NCBI RefSeq assembly: GCF_014839805.1
Contig: NC_051142.1
Coordinates: forward strand, 15,594,589-15,658,588
Length of the DNA stretch: 64,000 nucleotides
From: Manduca sexta
Taxonomy: Eukaryota; Arthropoda; Insecta; Lepidoptera; Sphingidae
Reading direction: 5' to 3'
The notes under the pieces are model-generated. The model made no database searches, was not told the DNA's origin, and saw nothing but the letters and a program-made list of their open reading frames with translations. Position numbers and translations under genes: made by a program. Positions 1 through 12,774 of this stretch are shown piece by piece. How positions within the stretch are numbered: the first letter of the stretch is position 1; every line of letters starts with the position of its first letter.

Positions 1-540
1 CGCGGGAGGTTTCACACCGGGCGCTCCCCTGCACGCGAGCGGCTAATATAAAGTACACATACACAACAAGTAGTACACAGTGCACAGCTCGCCCGTTAAA
101 GAACGACACCGGTTTGGAATGCAGCCTTCTCTACACTCGATGCACTTGTTCGTTTGTAGGTGAAAATGTTGGCAAAAACGGTAACAATTAAAATTCTTGG
201 AGATTCACTCGTACACAATAACCGCGGGAGCGTGTTGGATTCGTGTTAAAACTAATAAGTCACTAAAGTATCGTGCGAGGAACGCGCATGAGACGGCAAT
301 ACGTGCACGTCTGACAGCTCGCGGCGACCGAGTGGCGCAGGCGGTGCGGTGCGACGCGGGCCGTGCGCGGGCGGGCGAGGCGCGGGCGCAACACAACACC
401 ACGAGAACTACACGCCGGAGCTTTGATTTAATGTCCCGCGGCGTCAATGTGACTCGTCAACGCTGTCGATCTGAAACAAAAAATATAAATTTGAAACCAT
501 TGTTTTGTTTACAATGCAAAGTAACCAGAATTAGGTAGGT
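1..540. other. GC-rich, CpG-rich patch; possible promoter or 5' exon
   Basis: This stretch, especially 290-430, is far richer in G, C and CpG than the AT-rich DNA that follows. Such patches in moth genomes often mark promoters or first exons. A donor-like GTAGGTAA lies at about 534-541, next to the end of the patch. Open frames exist on both strands across it, but they are arginine- and alanine-rich products of base composition and match nothing I recognise. No start codon or protein is assigned. The direction of any transcript is unknown. Confidence 0.35.
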
Positions 541-1482
541 AATATAAATCGCACGCGTTATATAAGTCGCTAATGTGTTCCCAATATTGATTATAAAATA
601 TTCTCGATTAACCATGGTAAAATTGTGCATTAAACAAGTGTAAAACATTTCACCGACAAATCAACATAAACATTGATTGTTTTATGATTCTATAGTTGTA
701 TACGTAAAATACTTAAAACACAATTTACAATGGCATTTACGTAATTGTAACATTTAAACAATTGTCGCGTTGATAATGCCACGCGCAGTGGAAAGTACTC
801 GCCACTTACCGGAAGAAAGGTATCGAGAAAGTACGTAAGCCGGAAGGAAAAGATACAACCCTCACTAGATGTTGATGCCCTTTCAGGTAAAGGTTGTCAT
901 TAAGTACTTAGGTACTTCAAATAAGACTTTTTAAGCGTTTCAATTTCTTCCACCTTCTTATATCCCCTTAACTTTGTGTCGTCTGCCTGCTGCTTATCCC
1001 TTAATCTGAATTAAATATTATTTTAAATTATTTTGCAAGTTCCAAATAGCTTTTTTTTTGTTTTGGCTTGCCTTAAATAAATCTATGTATTTTTTTATTT
1101 ATCCCCAAGTTACATGGAATACCTATTGTTACCAGAAAACCGCAAATGCAGAATACTTTTAGTCATAGAGGATAATAAAGAAGGCAGGAAAATGCAGAAT
1201 AATTAGTGAGGGTAGATTTATTTTTATACATTTTCGACATATACTTAGGTGACTACTGAAAAACAGCGTTGTGTTGTGATTCGCACCACATCACATTATG
1301 CTGAATGGTCACCTACCGGCCACAGCCGCGACCAGCCATTTTTTATTATTATTTGTAATTTGAGGTTTGTACATTGTGTTTGTTTATGTTGCGACTGTGA
1401 CTAATAAATCGTTTTTCTTTCTTTTTCCTTTCTTTCTTTCTTACATAATATTATGATAGTAAGTATTAGTGGTAAAAAAAAA
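541..1482. other. Unassigned AT-rich DNA with a possible LINE 3' end
   Basis: No gene is seen. At about 1240-1440 a sequence ends in an AATAAA-type signal (near 1404) followed by a T/C-rich CTTT microsatellite. This looks like the 3' end of an old retroposed copy, but no family is recognised. Confidence 0.3.
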
Positions 1483-1799
1483 GCGGCGATAGCCTAGTTG
1501 GGCGTGGAACGGACTGCCGAGACAAATGTCCGCAGGTTCAAATCTCAAGGGCACACACCTCTGACTTTTCTAAAAAATCATGTGTGTATTCTTTGTGAAT
1601 TTATCGTTCGCTTTAACGGTGAAGGAAAACATCGTGAGGAAACCTGCACATCTGAGAAGTGCTCTATAGGAATTTCGAAGGTGTGTGAAGTCTACCAATC
1701 CGCACTAGGCCAGCTTGGTGGACTAAGGCCTAATCCCTCTCAGTAGTAGAGGAGGCCCAGTTCAGCAGTGGGCAAGTATATAATACAGGGCTGATATTA
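1483..1799 (+). repeat. tRNA-headed SINE, family A, copy 1
   Basis: The head carries the RNA polymerase III A box TAGCCTAGTTGG and a B box of the GGTTCAAATC type. The body is shared with the copies at 9,301, 17,413, 19,462, 34,166 and 47,437. The 3' end runs AATACAGGGCTGATATTATT. A short open frame across it (1498-1746) is a by-product, not a gene. Copies of this family diverge by a few per cent from each other. Confidence 0.85.
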
Positions 1800-1807
1800 T
1801 TAAGTAC

Positions 1808-1961
1808 CAGTGGTGAAAGGAGAAATTTTCTGAAAGGGAACTCAACACAACAAATCTGTACTAATAAGCATGAATGCGGTCTGCAAATCGCTTTAATGAT
1901 AATTAGATTGTACATAAAGTGAAATCCGCAGGAATCGGTTTATATGGATCCTTCGCCACTG
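1808..1961. mobile_element. hAT-type MITE, CAGTGGCGAA family, copy 1
   Basis: Non-autonomous DNA transposon with terminal inverted repeats (CAGTGGTGAAAGG at the left, CCTTCGCCACTG at the right). It is flanked by near-identical 8-bp sequences, TTAAGTAC and GTAAGTAC, as expected of hAT insertion. It sits directly at the end of the preceding SINE. It has no coding capacity. Confidence 0.85.
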
Positions 1962-1975
1962 GTAAGTACCTAAGC

Positions 1976-2225
1976 CTCGGTGGCGTAGTTGTATTACGGT
2001 GCGACTGCAGTGCTGAGGTCTCGGGTTTCGGTCGGGTCGGCCAACTATATTGGGTTTTACTAATCAGTATCAGCTCGGAGTCTGGAATTTGCGCCCGATT
2101 ATGCGATAAGCTCATCCCTTTTCACATCATGAGAATCACGGAATACACACAACGAAAAGTGGATGCACCGGTGCACCTCCGCCCAAACCTTCGAGGATAA
2201 AACGCGTGAGTGTGTGTATGTATCA
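1976..2225 (+). repeat. tRNA-headed SINE, family C, copy 1
   Basis: The head GGTGGCGTAGTTGTATTACG resembles a Pol III A box. The body, including the stretch around GTCTGGAATTTGCGCCCGAT and a TGTGTGTG tail, is shared with the copies at 9,715 and 48,828. The copy at 48,828 retains a good B box, which supports a tRNA origin for the family. Confidence 0.75.
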
Positions 2226-2899
2226 CTGTGTGTGTGCGTGTGTAGTAAGTCCGCAGTTAGTAATTATAATAACAAACAGATATGTACCTCTATTATAATG
2301 AATAATATGATGTTTTATCCTGTCTCACATTACTGATCTTTATCATGCAATCAATATTAATATTGGTGTTTGATGGTGTTACTTTTTTTCAACGTATGCT
2401 GTGGCATCTTAGTACTTATGTTGTGCATTTAAGTTTATTTTTATTGTTACACATAATTGGAGCTAGTTATAATGTTACAACTACAGGATGTTCTAATTAT
2501 AAATAAAATCATTAAACTGCTAAAACGAGTAGGCAACGGCTTGTCTGTGCCTCTGGCATTAAAAGCAATGTGTGATGTGCCATGGGCAACAGATGCTGCT
2601 TACCATCAGGAGGATCGCTAGCTCGTTTGCCTACTAAGGCAATAAAAAAGACCCTGTATAAGATGTTTTTATCTATGTTTATGTTTATTCAAGATATTTT
2701 TTTTATATTTCTAAAAATACTTCACCGATAATTAACTTGTTTAATAAAGGCAGGTAGACTGCTAAGGGTACCTGCGTTATTAATCTTAAAATAAATAACG
2801 AATCTGCAATAACTTGTTATTTTTTGCTCTAAAAACTCAATTTTATTTGCTTTAACAATTTGAATAGTCACGTGAAAGATAAACATAGCTATGCTTCCA
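2226..2899. other. AT-rich DNA with a LINE/SINE-like tail
   Basis: No gene is seen. About 2525-2655 resembles the 3' ends of common lepidopteran retroposons (CTTACCATCAGG motif, then an A-rich end). The rest is unassigned. Confidence 0.35.
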
Positions 2900-3095
2900 T
2901 CTATATATAATAAGTACAAATGCGTAATTAACTCTGTTTGTTACGCTTTCACGGCTGAACCAATTTCGATGAAATTTGGTCTGGATATAGTTTGAGAATA
3001 ATCTCATAACTATATGTCCCATAAGGGAAGGAAGGCTTTTTATCCCAGGAAAATGTATAGCGGGACTATAAAAACTTGTGACACATAAAGAATTT
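2900..3095 (+). repeat. Eroded short Helitron-like repeat
   Basis: It starts with TC after an A (ATCTATATATAATAAG). It continues with a sequence of the type 'aaccaatttcgatgaaatttggt', which also occurs in the Helitron at 44,755-44,957 and the copy at 61,697. The expected GC-rich hairpin and CTAG end are not recognisable, so the 3' end is lost or decayed. Confidence 0.5.
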
Positions 3096-5215
3096 GAATG
3101 CAATAGAACCTGGTTCATTCTATTTCACGCCGACATGCGCTACCACCATCCTTTCTAATTTTCGTTTACATCAGTTAACACATTATTTGTTCATCTAGCT
3201 CAAAACATAAATGTCGTAATTGTTTGTGTAGCATTAGTGCATACATTTACTAACGCGTTAACCAAAAAAGATATAAAAATACGCCATCTAGCGTTAAAAA
3301 CATGCAACTGATGACCTTGTTACATCCTGCGAGCAGTGAAATTCGCGGGCCGGTATTACACAAGCGCGCACCGACGCATGATTCCACAACACTTTAGAAA
3401 CGGTTCACTACTCGCAAATATAGACAATGGTAGGGTTAATTATTATTTTAGATTACCTCTATGAAATAAGATTAAACTCCCACATTTACCGCCATTTTTA
3501 AAACTGATCACAATCGCTTTTTCGATCTATCCTAAAAATAGACCAATCAGAACATAGTTTTTTTGACATGATTACAAATGAATTATATTGATTGGTTCAT
3601 TCTCGGTATCGGATTAAATATAGATTGGAATTATTTAGTGAAAATTCTTCGCCGAAACCAATCTAAAGGTTTTTTCTGACACGGCAATATGAGAGCATTA
3701 ATAAGTCCATAATGTCAACTACAAGAGATAACTTCCTTCGACCATCATCAAAATTGTGCCAACCTTTTACTAAATATGAAGGTAGATACATCGCCTGACC
3801 CCAGTAACAACAGAACAAGCTGAAGATTCCATTATGAGCATGATGTCTTCTCCCACTGATTACCACCCAAGGATTCAAAATAAACGCGATACCTTTCTGT
3901 CACTAAAGTTAAGTACCAACGAGTATATCTGCAAAAATATGCAAAGTAGTCCCGCCAATACACACAAGGGCATAAGGAAAAAGCAACAATCTTTATCAAG
4001 GTAAACAGAATTTAAAAGGGCAAAACACATATTACACCTAATGGACGGTAATTCAGAACTGTATAATTAAATGTTGACCAAAATGATGTTGTTGTGTGTA
4101 CAAGACCGTACGATAATAATATGAGTAAACATGTGAATTACTAAGAAGTGATTTGGGGACGATAAATGCATAAAATAATAAAGCCTTTGCTATCAGTTCC
4201 GTCTCTAAATAAGTCTTTTGGGATAAAAAATGACCTCAGAGATTTTAGCTTCCTTTTAGTGAAAAATAATGAGCAGAGTAGGTCCAGAACGGGAACGTAG
4301 CTAATGCTGTTTGTCAGTGATACGGGGCCCCGCAAGCTTTAGAGGTCCTTCTTGGTCCATACCTACATTAAATTAAGATCGCGCTTAAGGGTTCGCACTG
4401 CCCTTAAGGGCTCCCAACAAATTGGATATGTCATTGTATTACAAGTCACGCCATTGGTCCAGAGCTTAGCGCTTGAAAAATAAATTATTTTTTTTTAGCC
4501 TTATAATATTCTAATTTTTATACCGTCTTGGCTCCATACAAAGATTTACAATATAACATTAAGTATTCAAATTGCAGTATTTTATTTACTGTATAATAAA
4601 GGTAGGCGCAGTAAATAAATAAAGGTAGGTACGAAATTTTTGGTGTCACAGCATGCAGACCCAAAAAAGGCATTATAAGAATTAATTGTTTAGGTGAGGC
4701 GATGTTACCCGCGGCCGAATCACTTGCTTCGAATAAACGCAAAAGATAAAAGATTTCTGGCCATTTTAAAACAAAAATTTAGAACTTTATTGGATGATTT
4801 TAATTAGTTTTATATTTCTTATGATACGGTCCACAAAACTAACCTATACATTTCAAAATCATTAGCACACGATTTTATTATCAATTAATTCAATCATTCA
4901 TTACGTAAACATTCCCAATTTGCTGAAGATTGGTACGATTTAAAAGTTAAGTTTATTACATTCTAAATACGAAAGTGAACGTTTCGACTCTTCAAGGTTG
5001 AACTATCGAATCGATTTTGACAAAAAACTGCTTTTGTCCCGTAACAATGCTCAGATGTCCAAAATAGAAAACTTTTTAACAGATGTAAGGGTACAAAAAG
5101 GTTAAGTCCTTAAAGAAAGCAGATTTTTTCGACATTGTATTCAGATGAAACAATTCCAAACAATATATCTAGACAAGCGTAACTACAAAAAACGTTGATT
5201 AAAATTATTTCAACT
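3096..5215. other. No feature recognised
   Basis: AT-rich sequence without recognisable coding, RNA or transposon structure. A few short frames occur at chance level. A slightly GC-rich spot lies at 3,330-3,385. Confidence 0.4.
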
Positions 5216-5218
5216 TAA

Positions 5219-5435
5219 ATATTTTTATTTCAATTGATTAGTGAGGTGACCAGTCATTTAAAGTATCCAGCTATACCAATATAAGTAGACGAACATCTTA
5301 GAAACGCAGTATAAGGAGAAGTCTAAATATTTTTATTTAAAATAATTAGTGTGTATTGACCAGTCATTTAAGGTATCCGCCTATACCAATATTAGTAGTG
5401 AAACATCTTAGAAAGACAGTATAAGGAACATTACA
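5219..5435. repeat. Imperfect tandem duplication, about 110-bp unit, 2 copies
   Basis: The motif GACCAGTCATTTAA and its surroundings occur at about 5,249 and 5,359. The shared sequence runs through CATCTTAGAAA and CAGTATAAGGA in both units. The units have diverged by small substitutions and indels. No coding role is seen. Confidence 0.8.
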
Positions 5436-6127
5436 CGGGACTTTAAAATTGTACACTGTTCAAGGTAAAATAGTCCAAGCTTTAAAACAATAAAAGTCAT
5501 TATTGCATAAGAGCACTAACATTAATTGTATCCATCCCATCGGTGCTGTAATCGTGGCGGCCTTGACCTCAGGGGCACTTGCGCACGATCAACTCATACC
5601 TACCAGCATCTACCTTTACGCACGTCGGGTTTTTAAGACAGAAGTGTATTAATTTGTTCTAAAATACTATGATTTTTAATATCCACAATTATGGTGCATT
5701 GCCCATATTTAGGACAAGGAGGTTCTTAAAAAACGCAAATATACTTAAATCTTTTATAGAAAACAGCTGGTAAACTAGATAGTTATGTGATTGTAGATTA
5801 GTACTATTGAATAAAGATTCTAGAATAGGCCTTTTAGTAGGGTTGGCAACGTTAATGGCAGCATCAAATGCAATGGCAAAGTTTCTTCACGTCCGTTTCT
5901 GTGAAAACTAACGTCCTGATCATGCTATCTTATTTATATATATATAAAATTATAATATGGCACTACTTTGTTTTTTTTTATAATTATTATATAAGTACCT
6001 CAAGACGAGATTAATAAAACCTTCAAATACCTTATACCTTCAAATAAAAACGCAAATAAGGCGCTGTACGCCACCTTCCACCCCGAAACAACAGAGTGTC
6101 CAAATCAAATAATTTCTATCCATACAG
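5436..6127. other. No feature recognised
   Basis: AT-rich unassigned DNA, with a short GC-richer stretch at 5,535-5,630. Nothing supports a gene. Confidence 0.4.
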
Positions 6128-6282
6128 CAGTAGCAAAGGTCCATATAGCCCGATTCCTGTCCGCTTCCTTTTCGTAATTTATGTACAATTTAATTATCAT
6201 TACAATTCTCTGCAGACCATATTTATGCATTTATGCATGTTGTGTCAGATTCCCTTTCAGAAGATTTTACCCTTCGCCACTG
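6128..6282. mobile_element. hAT-type MITE, CAGTGGCGAA family, copy 2
   Basis: The left end reads CAGTAGCAAAGGTCCATATA and the right end TTACCCTTCGCCACTG, matching the other copies. Flanking 8-mers match only partly, so the insertion is old or its edges have changed. An open frame across it is incidental. Confidence 0.8.
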
Positions 6283-7919
6283 GAATACCGTATCCTTCAA
6301 ATCAAAACAATAATACTTAGACACTATTGATCGGAAATAGAGAAAACATAGGTACATCCAGAAAGACATTTGCATACGTGACACCTACTACTAAGTTTCT
6401 TATTAATAAGTTACGAAGTCATTACGATAAAAACATGCATTTGTTGATAGCAGCTTCTAGCAAATGCTTTGTTGGTAGTTGAGGAAATTAATTACAATAA
6501 AAACAGCTATTTCGCCGACCTTAATGCTGCAAAAAATCTAGCTAATCTATTGCACTGTCGCTTCCTAAAAAATTCGTGGTCACATGATCGCAAGGCTGTT
6601 GAGGAATAGTTTTTAGCTTGATGCTAATAGTCTCTTAATGAAGGACAAGTTGAAGTGTTATTTTAAGGATATAGATCATGCTAATTAATAAAAATAAATA
6701 CTCAGAGACGCATCATAATCTTAAAACTACAAGTGGAGGAAAAATTGTATGTTGGAGAGATAATCATCAAAATTTCGAAGATGTAAGAAGGCTACTTAAA
6801 ACTAAACTAGACTCTACTCTCTGACTACTACTACTTATCTTGGCAGTATAACTAATAATACTAATAAACATTTTACACAAACACATATCTCTAAAACCTC
6901 ATTAAGAAACAAGTCTAGTATCGTACGTTTAAGGAAATAAGGTAAATTTCAGATTCATACGAAACATCCTTGCGGCCATGAAGATCTTCCATTCGTCACT
7001 CACGAGTAAATAGTTGCAAGGATGTCAGCTTTGACTGGTTGCTTACCCTGACCTAGTTAGAACCCTCAATCTGATCAAACTTCATCCTTACGAGGAGGAG
7101 TTATGGTAGGTTATCCTGTAAACGTCCCCTGTTCCCAACGTGTATTGTTATTGCATGTAATCCATCTTCTGTTTCAACATAAATCTCACGTACTGTGGGC
7201 GACCGGTTCCTCATTCCTTAAGGACTTAGTTTGCAAAGTACTTTTTACGTAATTAAAATTATTTTTGTTGTGAATTCCAAGTCGCGTATTTTGATATGAA
7301 AGATCATTCAACCAGGATGCTAATGCGTTGTTTTGTAAATTATATTTTTCACGAAATAAGATTTCGTTTTTCCTAATAAACTTTAGTAAGTTATTTTTTA
7401 AGAGCATCAGCAAAGAATTGCTAATTTTTATGATGGTACCAAAGATCGCACAAATTATACGAGTTAATAACACCTTACTTTATTTTATATGGCAACTTAT
7501 TTATGCTATAGAAGCGCCAAAGATATCATTTCACGTACTCACATTACATAATAAATTAATAAAAAATATCTTCAATTTCCAAACAAATAAATTACTTGAG
7601 CGAGCCGCTCGCATCAGTATGGTAAATATCACGATTGCTCATTCATAGGGTAATCGATAATAAACAACATATCATATACAATTTTCTACATAAAATTCAA
7701 GTATTCTGTCGTATAAACTACATGAGATATTAACACACCCAAAAATTTTCGGATCACATAAATGTTTCTACACAAATGGAACTTGAACTCTCATTTTAAA
7801 ACTGGTGCACAGAAGTGTATTAATAATCTAGTAACCATTACAACTTTATAAATATATGAAAATAAAAAAAAATACGAAAAAGCTACAAGTCCGTATCCAC
7901 GTGGATCCTAAAATATAAC
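6283..7919. other. No feature recognised
   Basis: AT-rich unassigned DNA. Frames of about 95-106 codons at 7,186-7,648 lie on both strands, overlap each other, and have a composition typical of AT-rich noncoding sequence. Confidence 0.4.
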
Positions 7920-7927
7920 CTGGCTAC

Positions 7928-8073
7928 TAGTGGCGAAGCGTCCATTCAACCCGATTCCTACCGGCTTCCCTTTTAAGATTTTTTTTTTAGTTTTTGTTTT
8001 CTGTTAAATTGGCTGCGATATGTTAATTAAGGCTATTTTTTTTGCTTCTGAAAACTTCCACCCTTCGCCACTG
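7928..8073. mobile_element. hAT-type MITE, CAGTGGCGAA family, copy 3
   Basis: Ends TAGTGGCGAAGCGTCCAT and CCACCCTTCGCCACTG. It is flanked by a perfect 8-bp target-site duplication, CTGGCTAC, at 7,920-7,927 and 8,074-8,081. This is the best direct proof that the family is mobilised by an hAT transposase. It is non-coding. Confidence 0.92.
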
Positions 8074-8522
8074 CTGGCTACCTTCAAATATAATCCAAAA
8101 ATATTAGAACTTCACACATCCGAAAATTAAAATCCAGATGTAAGTATTTACTATTTACGATTTCTTTCTATTTCCTGCACATGTATATCAAATTAGATCG
8201 GTGAAATCTAATACTCCGATATTAATGAAATACGGCTGCAGAATACATAATTAATTAATGACTATTAATTATTTTATCACGTGTTGACATTAATCAGTAT
8301 CACGTGCGTTAATCGTAATCGACTTACCGAAACAATACTTTGGTCATACTAACCTTTGGACATGGAGTATGTCTTACGACCCCGTATGCTAGTGTCTTGA
8401 TAGACATGTGCACAAATATAAAAAAATATGCGTTGAATGACATTTATATTCATTTGAAACAAATAATAGATAATTATCAATTTTACAAACTATAAAACCA
8501 ATTTATTGTTAGTAGAAGAAAC

Positions 8523-8640
8523 TTTTTTTATCGCTTTGAATGACGAGACGAGCTTGCCGTTCTCCTGATGGTAAGCGATACGACCGCTCATGAACAGTAG
8601 AAACACCATCTAACACCTTGAATTACAAAGTATACACAAT
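8523..8640 (-). repeat. Retroposon 3' fragment, family K, minus strand
   Basis: Read on the minus strand it matches the plus-strand copies at 10,870-11,095, 15,985-16,085 and 59,790-59,970, which share the words GGATGGTGTTTCTACTG, GGGCGGTCGTATCGCTTACC and an A-rich end. It is probably the 3' end of a SINE or LINE. Confidence 0.65.
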
Positions 8641-9285
8641 CCTGACTCAACATTTCTTTTGGCTTCACTGATTAAAACTGGTATTGGCGTAATTTTTTTT
8701 ATATTTTAGTAGAACTTGAAAAAAAAATATTTTGGGTAAATAAGATCCTTTAGAGTCAGAAAAATTTACAAAGTTAACAAATATGGATCCCGTAATACTA
8801 TAATTATGATATCCATAAGCAATTTATTATATCTGTAATCAAAACACATATAGACCACTAATAATTTAGTTCTAAATCAATTAAATGGTATAATGATACC
8901 AATTAAGATATAAGTGTGGGCTGACATTACAGTATAAAATAAGACGCATGTGGGCTATTTGTATATGTCGTTGATAGTTTTTATAATTTGTCATTTAACA
9001 ATCTGTCTAATATGTTTGCACTGAGCCACTTGCCGGCCCCCCTTCCCCGCTGCAACGCTCCATCGGCTGCGTCTATTCTCACTTTTTTTTAATTTAACGC
9101 AGGCAGAAACATGTTATCGACACTGGAGGGATCAGTAGAACGGTTATATAGATTTCACGTTCTAATCTAACCCAACCTAACCTATATTAATAATGTTAGC
9201 AACTATTTCATGGTGAACCGTGAGCTATAGTTTGCAATAATACCATTAATATTGAAAGCGTTGTCGAATTCTAAATTCAAATGTT
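8641..9285. other. No feature recognised
   Basis: AT-rich unassigned DNA with a small C-rich spot at about 9,025-9,075. No gene signal. Confidence 0.4.
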
Positions 9286-9300
9286 AATAATATAAACACA

Positions 9301-9632
9301 GCGGCGATAGCCTAGTTGGGTGTGGAACGGACTGCCGAGACGAATGTCCGCAGGTTCAAATCCCAAGGGCACACACCTCTGACTTTTCTAAAAAAATCAT
9401 GGGTGTATTTTTTGTGAATTTATCGTTCGCTTTAACGGTGAAGGAAAACATCGTGAGGAAACCTGCACATCTGAGAAGTTCTCTATAGAAATTTCGAAGG
9501 TGTGTGAAGTCTACCAATCCGCACTAGGCCAGCGTGGTGGACTAAGGCCTAATCCCTCTCAGTAGTAGAGGCCCGTGCTCAGCAGTGGGCAAGTATATAA
9601 TACAGGGCTGATATTATTATTATTATTATTAT
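9301..9632 (+). repeat. tRNA-headed SINE, family A, copy 2, full length
   Basis: A complete copy with A box TAGCCTAGTTGG, B box GGTTCAAATCC and an ATT-repeat tail. It is flanked by a perfect 13-bp duplication, AATAATATAAACA, at 9,286-9,298 and 9,633-9,645. That is the signature of target-primed reverse transcription and defines both family A ends. Confidence 0.93.
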
Positions 9633-9714
9633 AATAATATAAACAAAAACCGAGATGTTTTAAAATTTCTCCCGGGGAATTTTTGCCAATTATTATAAAA
9701 AGAGAAGGTACTTT

Positions 9715-9965
9715 ACAAGGTGCGGTATAATCACCGATTTGAGGTCTCGAGTTCGAATCCTGGGGAAGTGATATTTTGTTTTTCGGCGCAATAGCGGCAA
9801 GGAGTCTGGAATTTGTGCGCGATAAGGCGTTAGGCTTGAATCATAATATCACGGGACAGAAGTCATTTGGCGAAAAGATGGTGCCCTATTTACACCTCTG
9901 TCTAGGGTTTACAGGCGTGTTTGTGTGCATAATAGCCCACTACTGGGCACAGGTACTCTTCTTCC
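9715..9965 (+). repeat. tRNA-headed SINE, family C, copy 2, decayed
   Basis: It contains a B box (GAGTTCGAATCCTGG) and the family words GTGATATT and GTCTGGAATTTGTGCGCGAT. The head is rearranged compared with copies 1 and 3. A 64-codon frame at 9,776-9,970 is incidental to the repeat. Confidence 0.7.
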
Positions 9966-10869
9966 AATAATAACGATACCTTTCGTTGCTATAGTTTTGT
10001 TGTGCCTGACAGAGTCCATGATTATATCCCGTGTATTAAAATATAACATCTTTTGTACAAAATCAACAACTCAACTTTGTGTTTGTTTATAATATTGATA
10101 TTTCTATGTGTGTAATTCGAGCCTTGAATGGAACCAAAATCACAACTTTCATGTCGAGAGTCCATGCTCGCTAGGCTGTCACCATTTCATTCGCATAGAC
10201 AGCGGCTGTGATGTATCCTCCAAAAATTATATTAAAAATGTCCGCCGTAGCGCAAACACATTAATTTATGCAAAATAAACATTTAAATCCCCTTGTAAAG
10301 GTCTGAGTCTAATTATAGGTCGATATTCATGTCCCATAAATAAGTTAAGAATATTTTATGGTACTATAATTAATAATTCAAACACGGACATTAATATTTT
10401 AACCACAACTTTAAATCTTATTATTCATTGGCCGCTGTGGTAGCGTTCTCCTTTCTATAATAATTTCATTTAATAGCATTTGAAACTAATTTTAATTATC
10501 TCGTAAATATAATAGTAAAGTAATAAATTCAGACAAATATATCCACGAAGTTGTAATTGACTTCGTAGTGTATATGGTTTTTAGGAAAATAGCTAAATCG
10601 ATATCAGTAATTAGACGTAATAAAAGTATTAATTTCAATATAAATAACTTATTTAAGTTATAAATGAGAAATGTTTCACGGAATGTTAGATTAATATCCC
10701 GAATGAGTTATGAGATATGAGCTCACTCTGACACACTGTAGGTAATGGGGTGAATAACACTGAAACTAATATATTAGTCAAATAAAGAAAGAAGTTATGT
10801 TCTGTTGACGGCGGAATATCCGACTAAACCGAGACCACCGTAGTATCAGCAAAAAAGAAGCCGCAATAG
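9966..10869. other. No feature recognised
   Basis: AT-rich unassigned sequence. Nothing supports a gene or a named repeat. Confidence 0.4.
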
Positions 10870-11095
10870 CTCAAGCGAGACACTTCGTGGTGAACTTTAC
10901 ATTGTAGCCAGTGTAACTACTGGGCGTAAGACTTAACATCTCATGTCTCAGGATGGCGAGCGCAGTGGAATACCAAACTATACTTTGTGATCCAATGTGT
11001 TGGATGGTGTTTCTACTGCTTGTGGGCGGTCGTATCGCTTACCATTGCAAACGGCAAACTTGTGTCGTCATTTGACGCAATAAAGAAAAACTGCT
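10870..11095 (+). repeat. Retroposon fragment, family K, plus strand
   Basis: It shares ATTGTAGCCAGTGTAACTAC, the ACTTAACATCTCATGT word and GGATGGTGTTTCTACTG with the copy at 59,790. It ends in a short A-rich tail. No coding content. Confidence 0.7.
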
Positions 11096-12774
11096 TTTCA
11101 ACTTATACGGGCATTATTCTAACAACTGCTAGAAGATAACATCTCTTGATCATCATTGCTGTATATACATTAAAGTTTGTTGACGCTTGACCCCAATCAT
11201 TTCAATATATCACACAAATCTTTCCTTTATAATTGTATTGCCAAGTCCGTCCATGGCCGTCGTATTGCGTAACGCGCCGGCGCTCGTGTCTTATTGTATC
11301 TGATGGTATTGTGTGACAACGTCTATTGACGTGACTTATACGCCTACACTGAGTGTCAATGAAATAGTTGATATTGAACTTCATTTCAGTTCAAAATGGT
11401 GTAAAGGAACGCGAAGTGATTGTGCTGGGGATATTATTGCTAGATAGAACAATGAGCAATACCGTATAACATTGGGCACTCTGTAGAAAGGGATAATGAT
11501 ATTGTGTAGCCAATACTGGGGTTTTCTACAAGTCTATAGCACAAACTTTATACATATATTTATATATCCAGCCTACGAACCGCTTAGCTCATGTGATAGG
11601 ACCCTTTCGTTTAATTGTTCTCCGTGGTGCTTTACAACTGTCTTATCTAGTTGTATACGTCCCTATACTTGAGGTTAAATGCCTTCGTAGTTCATTATTT
11701 TGTCCCCGCTTTGCTATGGAGGGAAGTGGACAATTAATATTTCCAATCCTCTATTTTTCTATTTGATTAATCTTGTTGATATAAAGACAAATTAGAGATC
11801 CCTGAGACTCGCCGAGCTTCACCGCTCGGTGTCATAAAATGCGTGCCACTGCTGATCCTGGCTTATAGGAGTTGTAGTGGTGGGTCTGAGGGCGGGAAAG
11901 GCTACGAGCCGCTTGATCGCTGTATCTCTCTGACTCTTTCTAACCGTATTCAATTGACAGTCGGATAAAAAATATCTTTATTTAATGTATACTTTTTCGA
12001 CGGACGACGGACGGAGCAGCTAGCAAAAACTAGTGTATAGCTATCATGGTTACTATCAGGCGAGAGATGCTAGTAAATCAATTGTATAAAAATATCTACT
12101 GAAATTAGCTTACTTTAATAATTATAATTTACTTGTTGACGTGGCTATCTACTCAAAGATGTCTACATACAGAATAATGAAAATAGCATAGAATTGTTAC
12201 GGGTAAGATAATTCTATAGCATAACTTTAAAAAATATGATAGGTATGTAGGAAATGTTTGTCTTAAACAAAATATTATAAAATAACACGGTTATTAAATT
12301 TTATTTTTAACATTCGAATAACAACATTAATTGTAATATTATTAACTGTTCCATTATATTTTAATGTAATTTTAAATAACAGACTATAATTTAGGTTTAA
12401 TATTTTTTTTGATAAATGTTGCTTCTTTTTCGACATTCAAAACTTTTTGTTGTTTTTCAATTACTAATATATTTTTTAAAAACAACAAACATACGTTTAT
12501 TGATATTTTTTGCTCGTTAGTGTTAAAAAATAAATTAATCGTGTGTCTTCCTTATTGACGACTTTTAAAAGTAAAAAATAAACAATCATGATGATAAATT
12601 ATTATTTTTTTACTAACGGAGCCCGTACGGCGTATACGTCCTGCCGGATTAATTGTCTAAAATAATTGTATCATACAAACCTTGTCTAATGACACCAAGT
12701 ATAAAAAAATAATTGCACCACAGAGAAATCAGCTAAATCGGTCGAGCCTCAAAGGATTCTCTTATTTTTATTTA
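11096..12774. other. Mostly unassigned DNA
   Basis: No gene is recognised. A moderately GC-rich spot at 11,800-11,910 has no open frame that I can identify. 12,240-12,600 is extremely AT-rich. Confidence 0.4.

Noticed and set aside
197..538. 113-codon plus-strand and 80-codon minus-strand frames in the GC-rich edge
   Set aside because: Open frames are expected in such GC-rich DNA. The arginine/alanine-rich translations have no recognisable domain.
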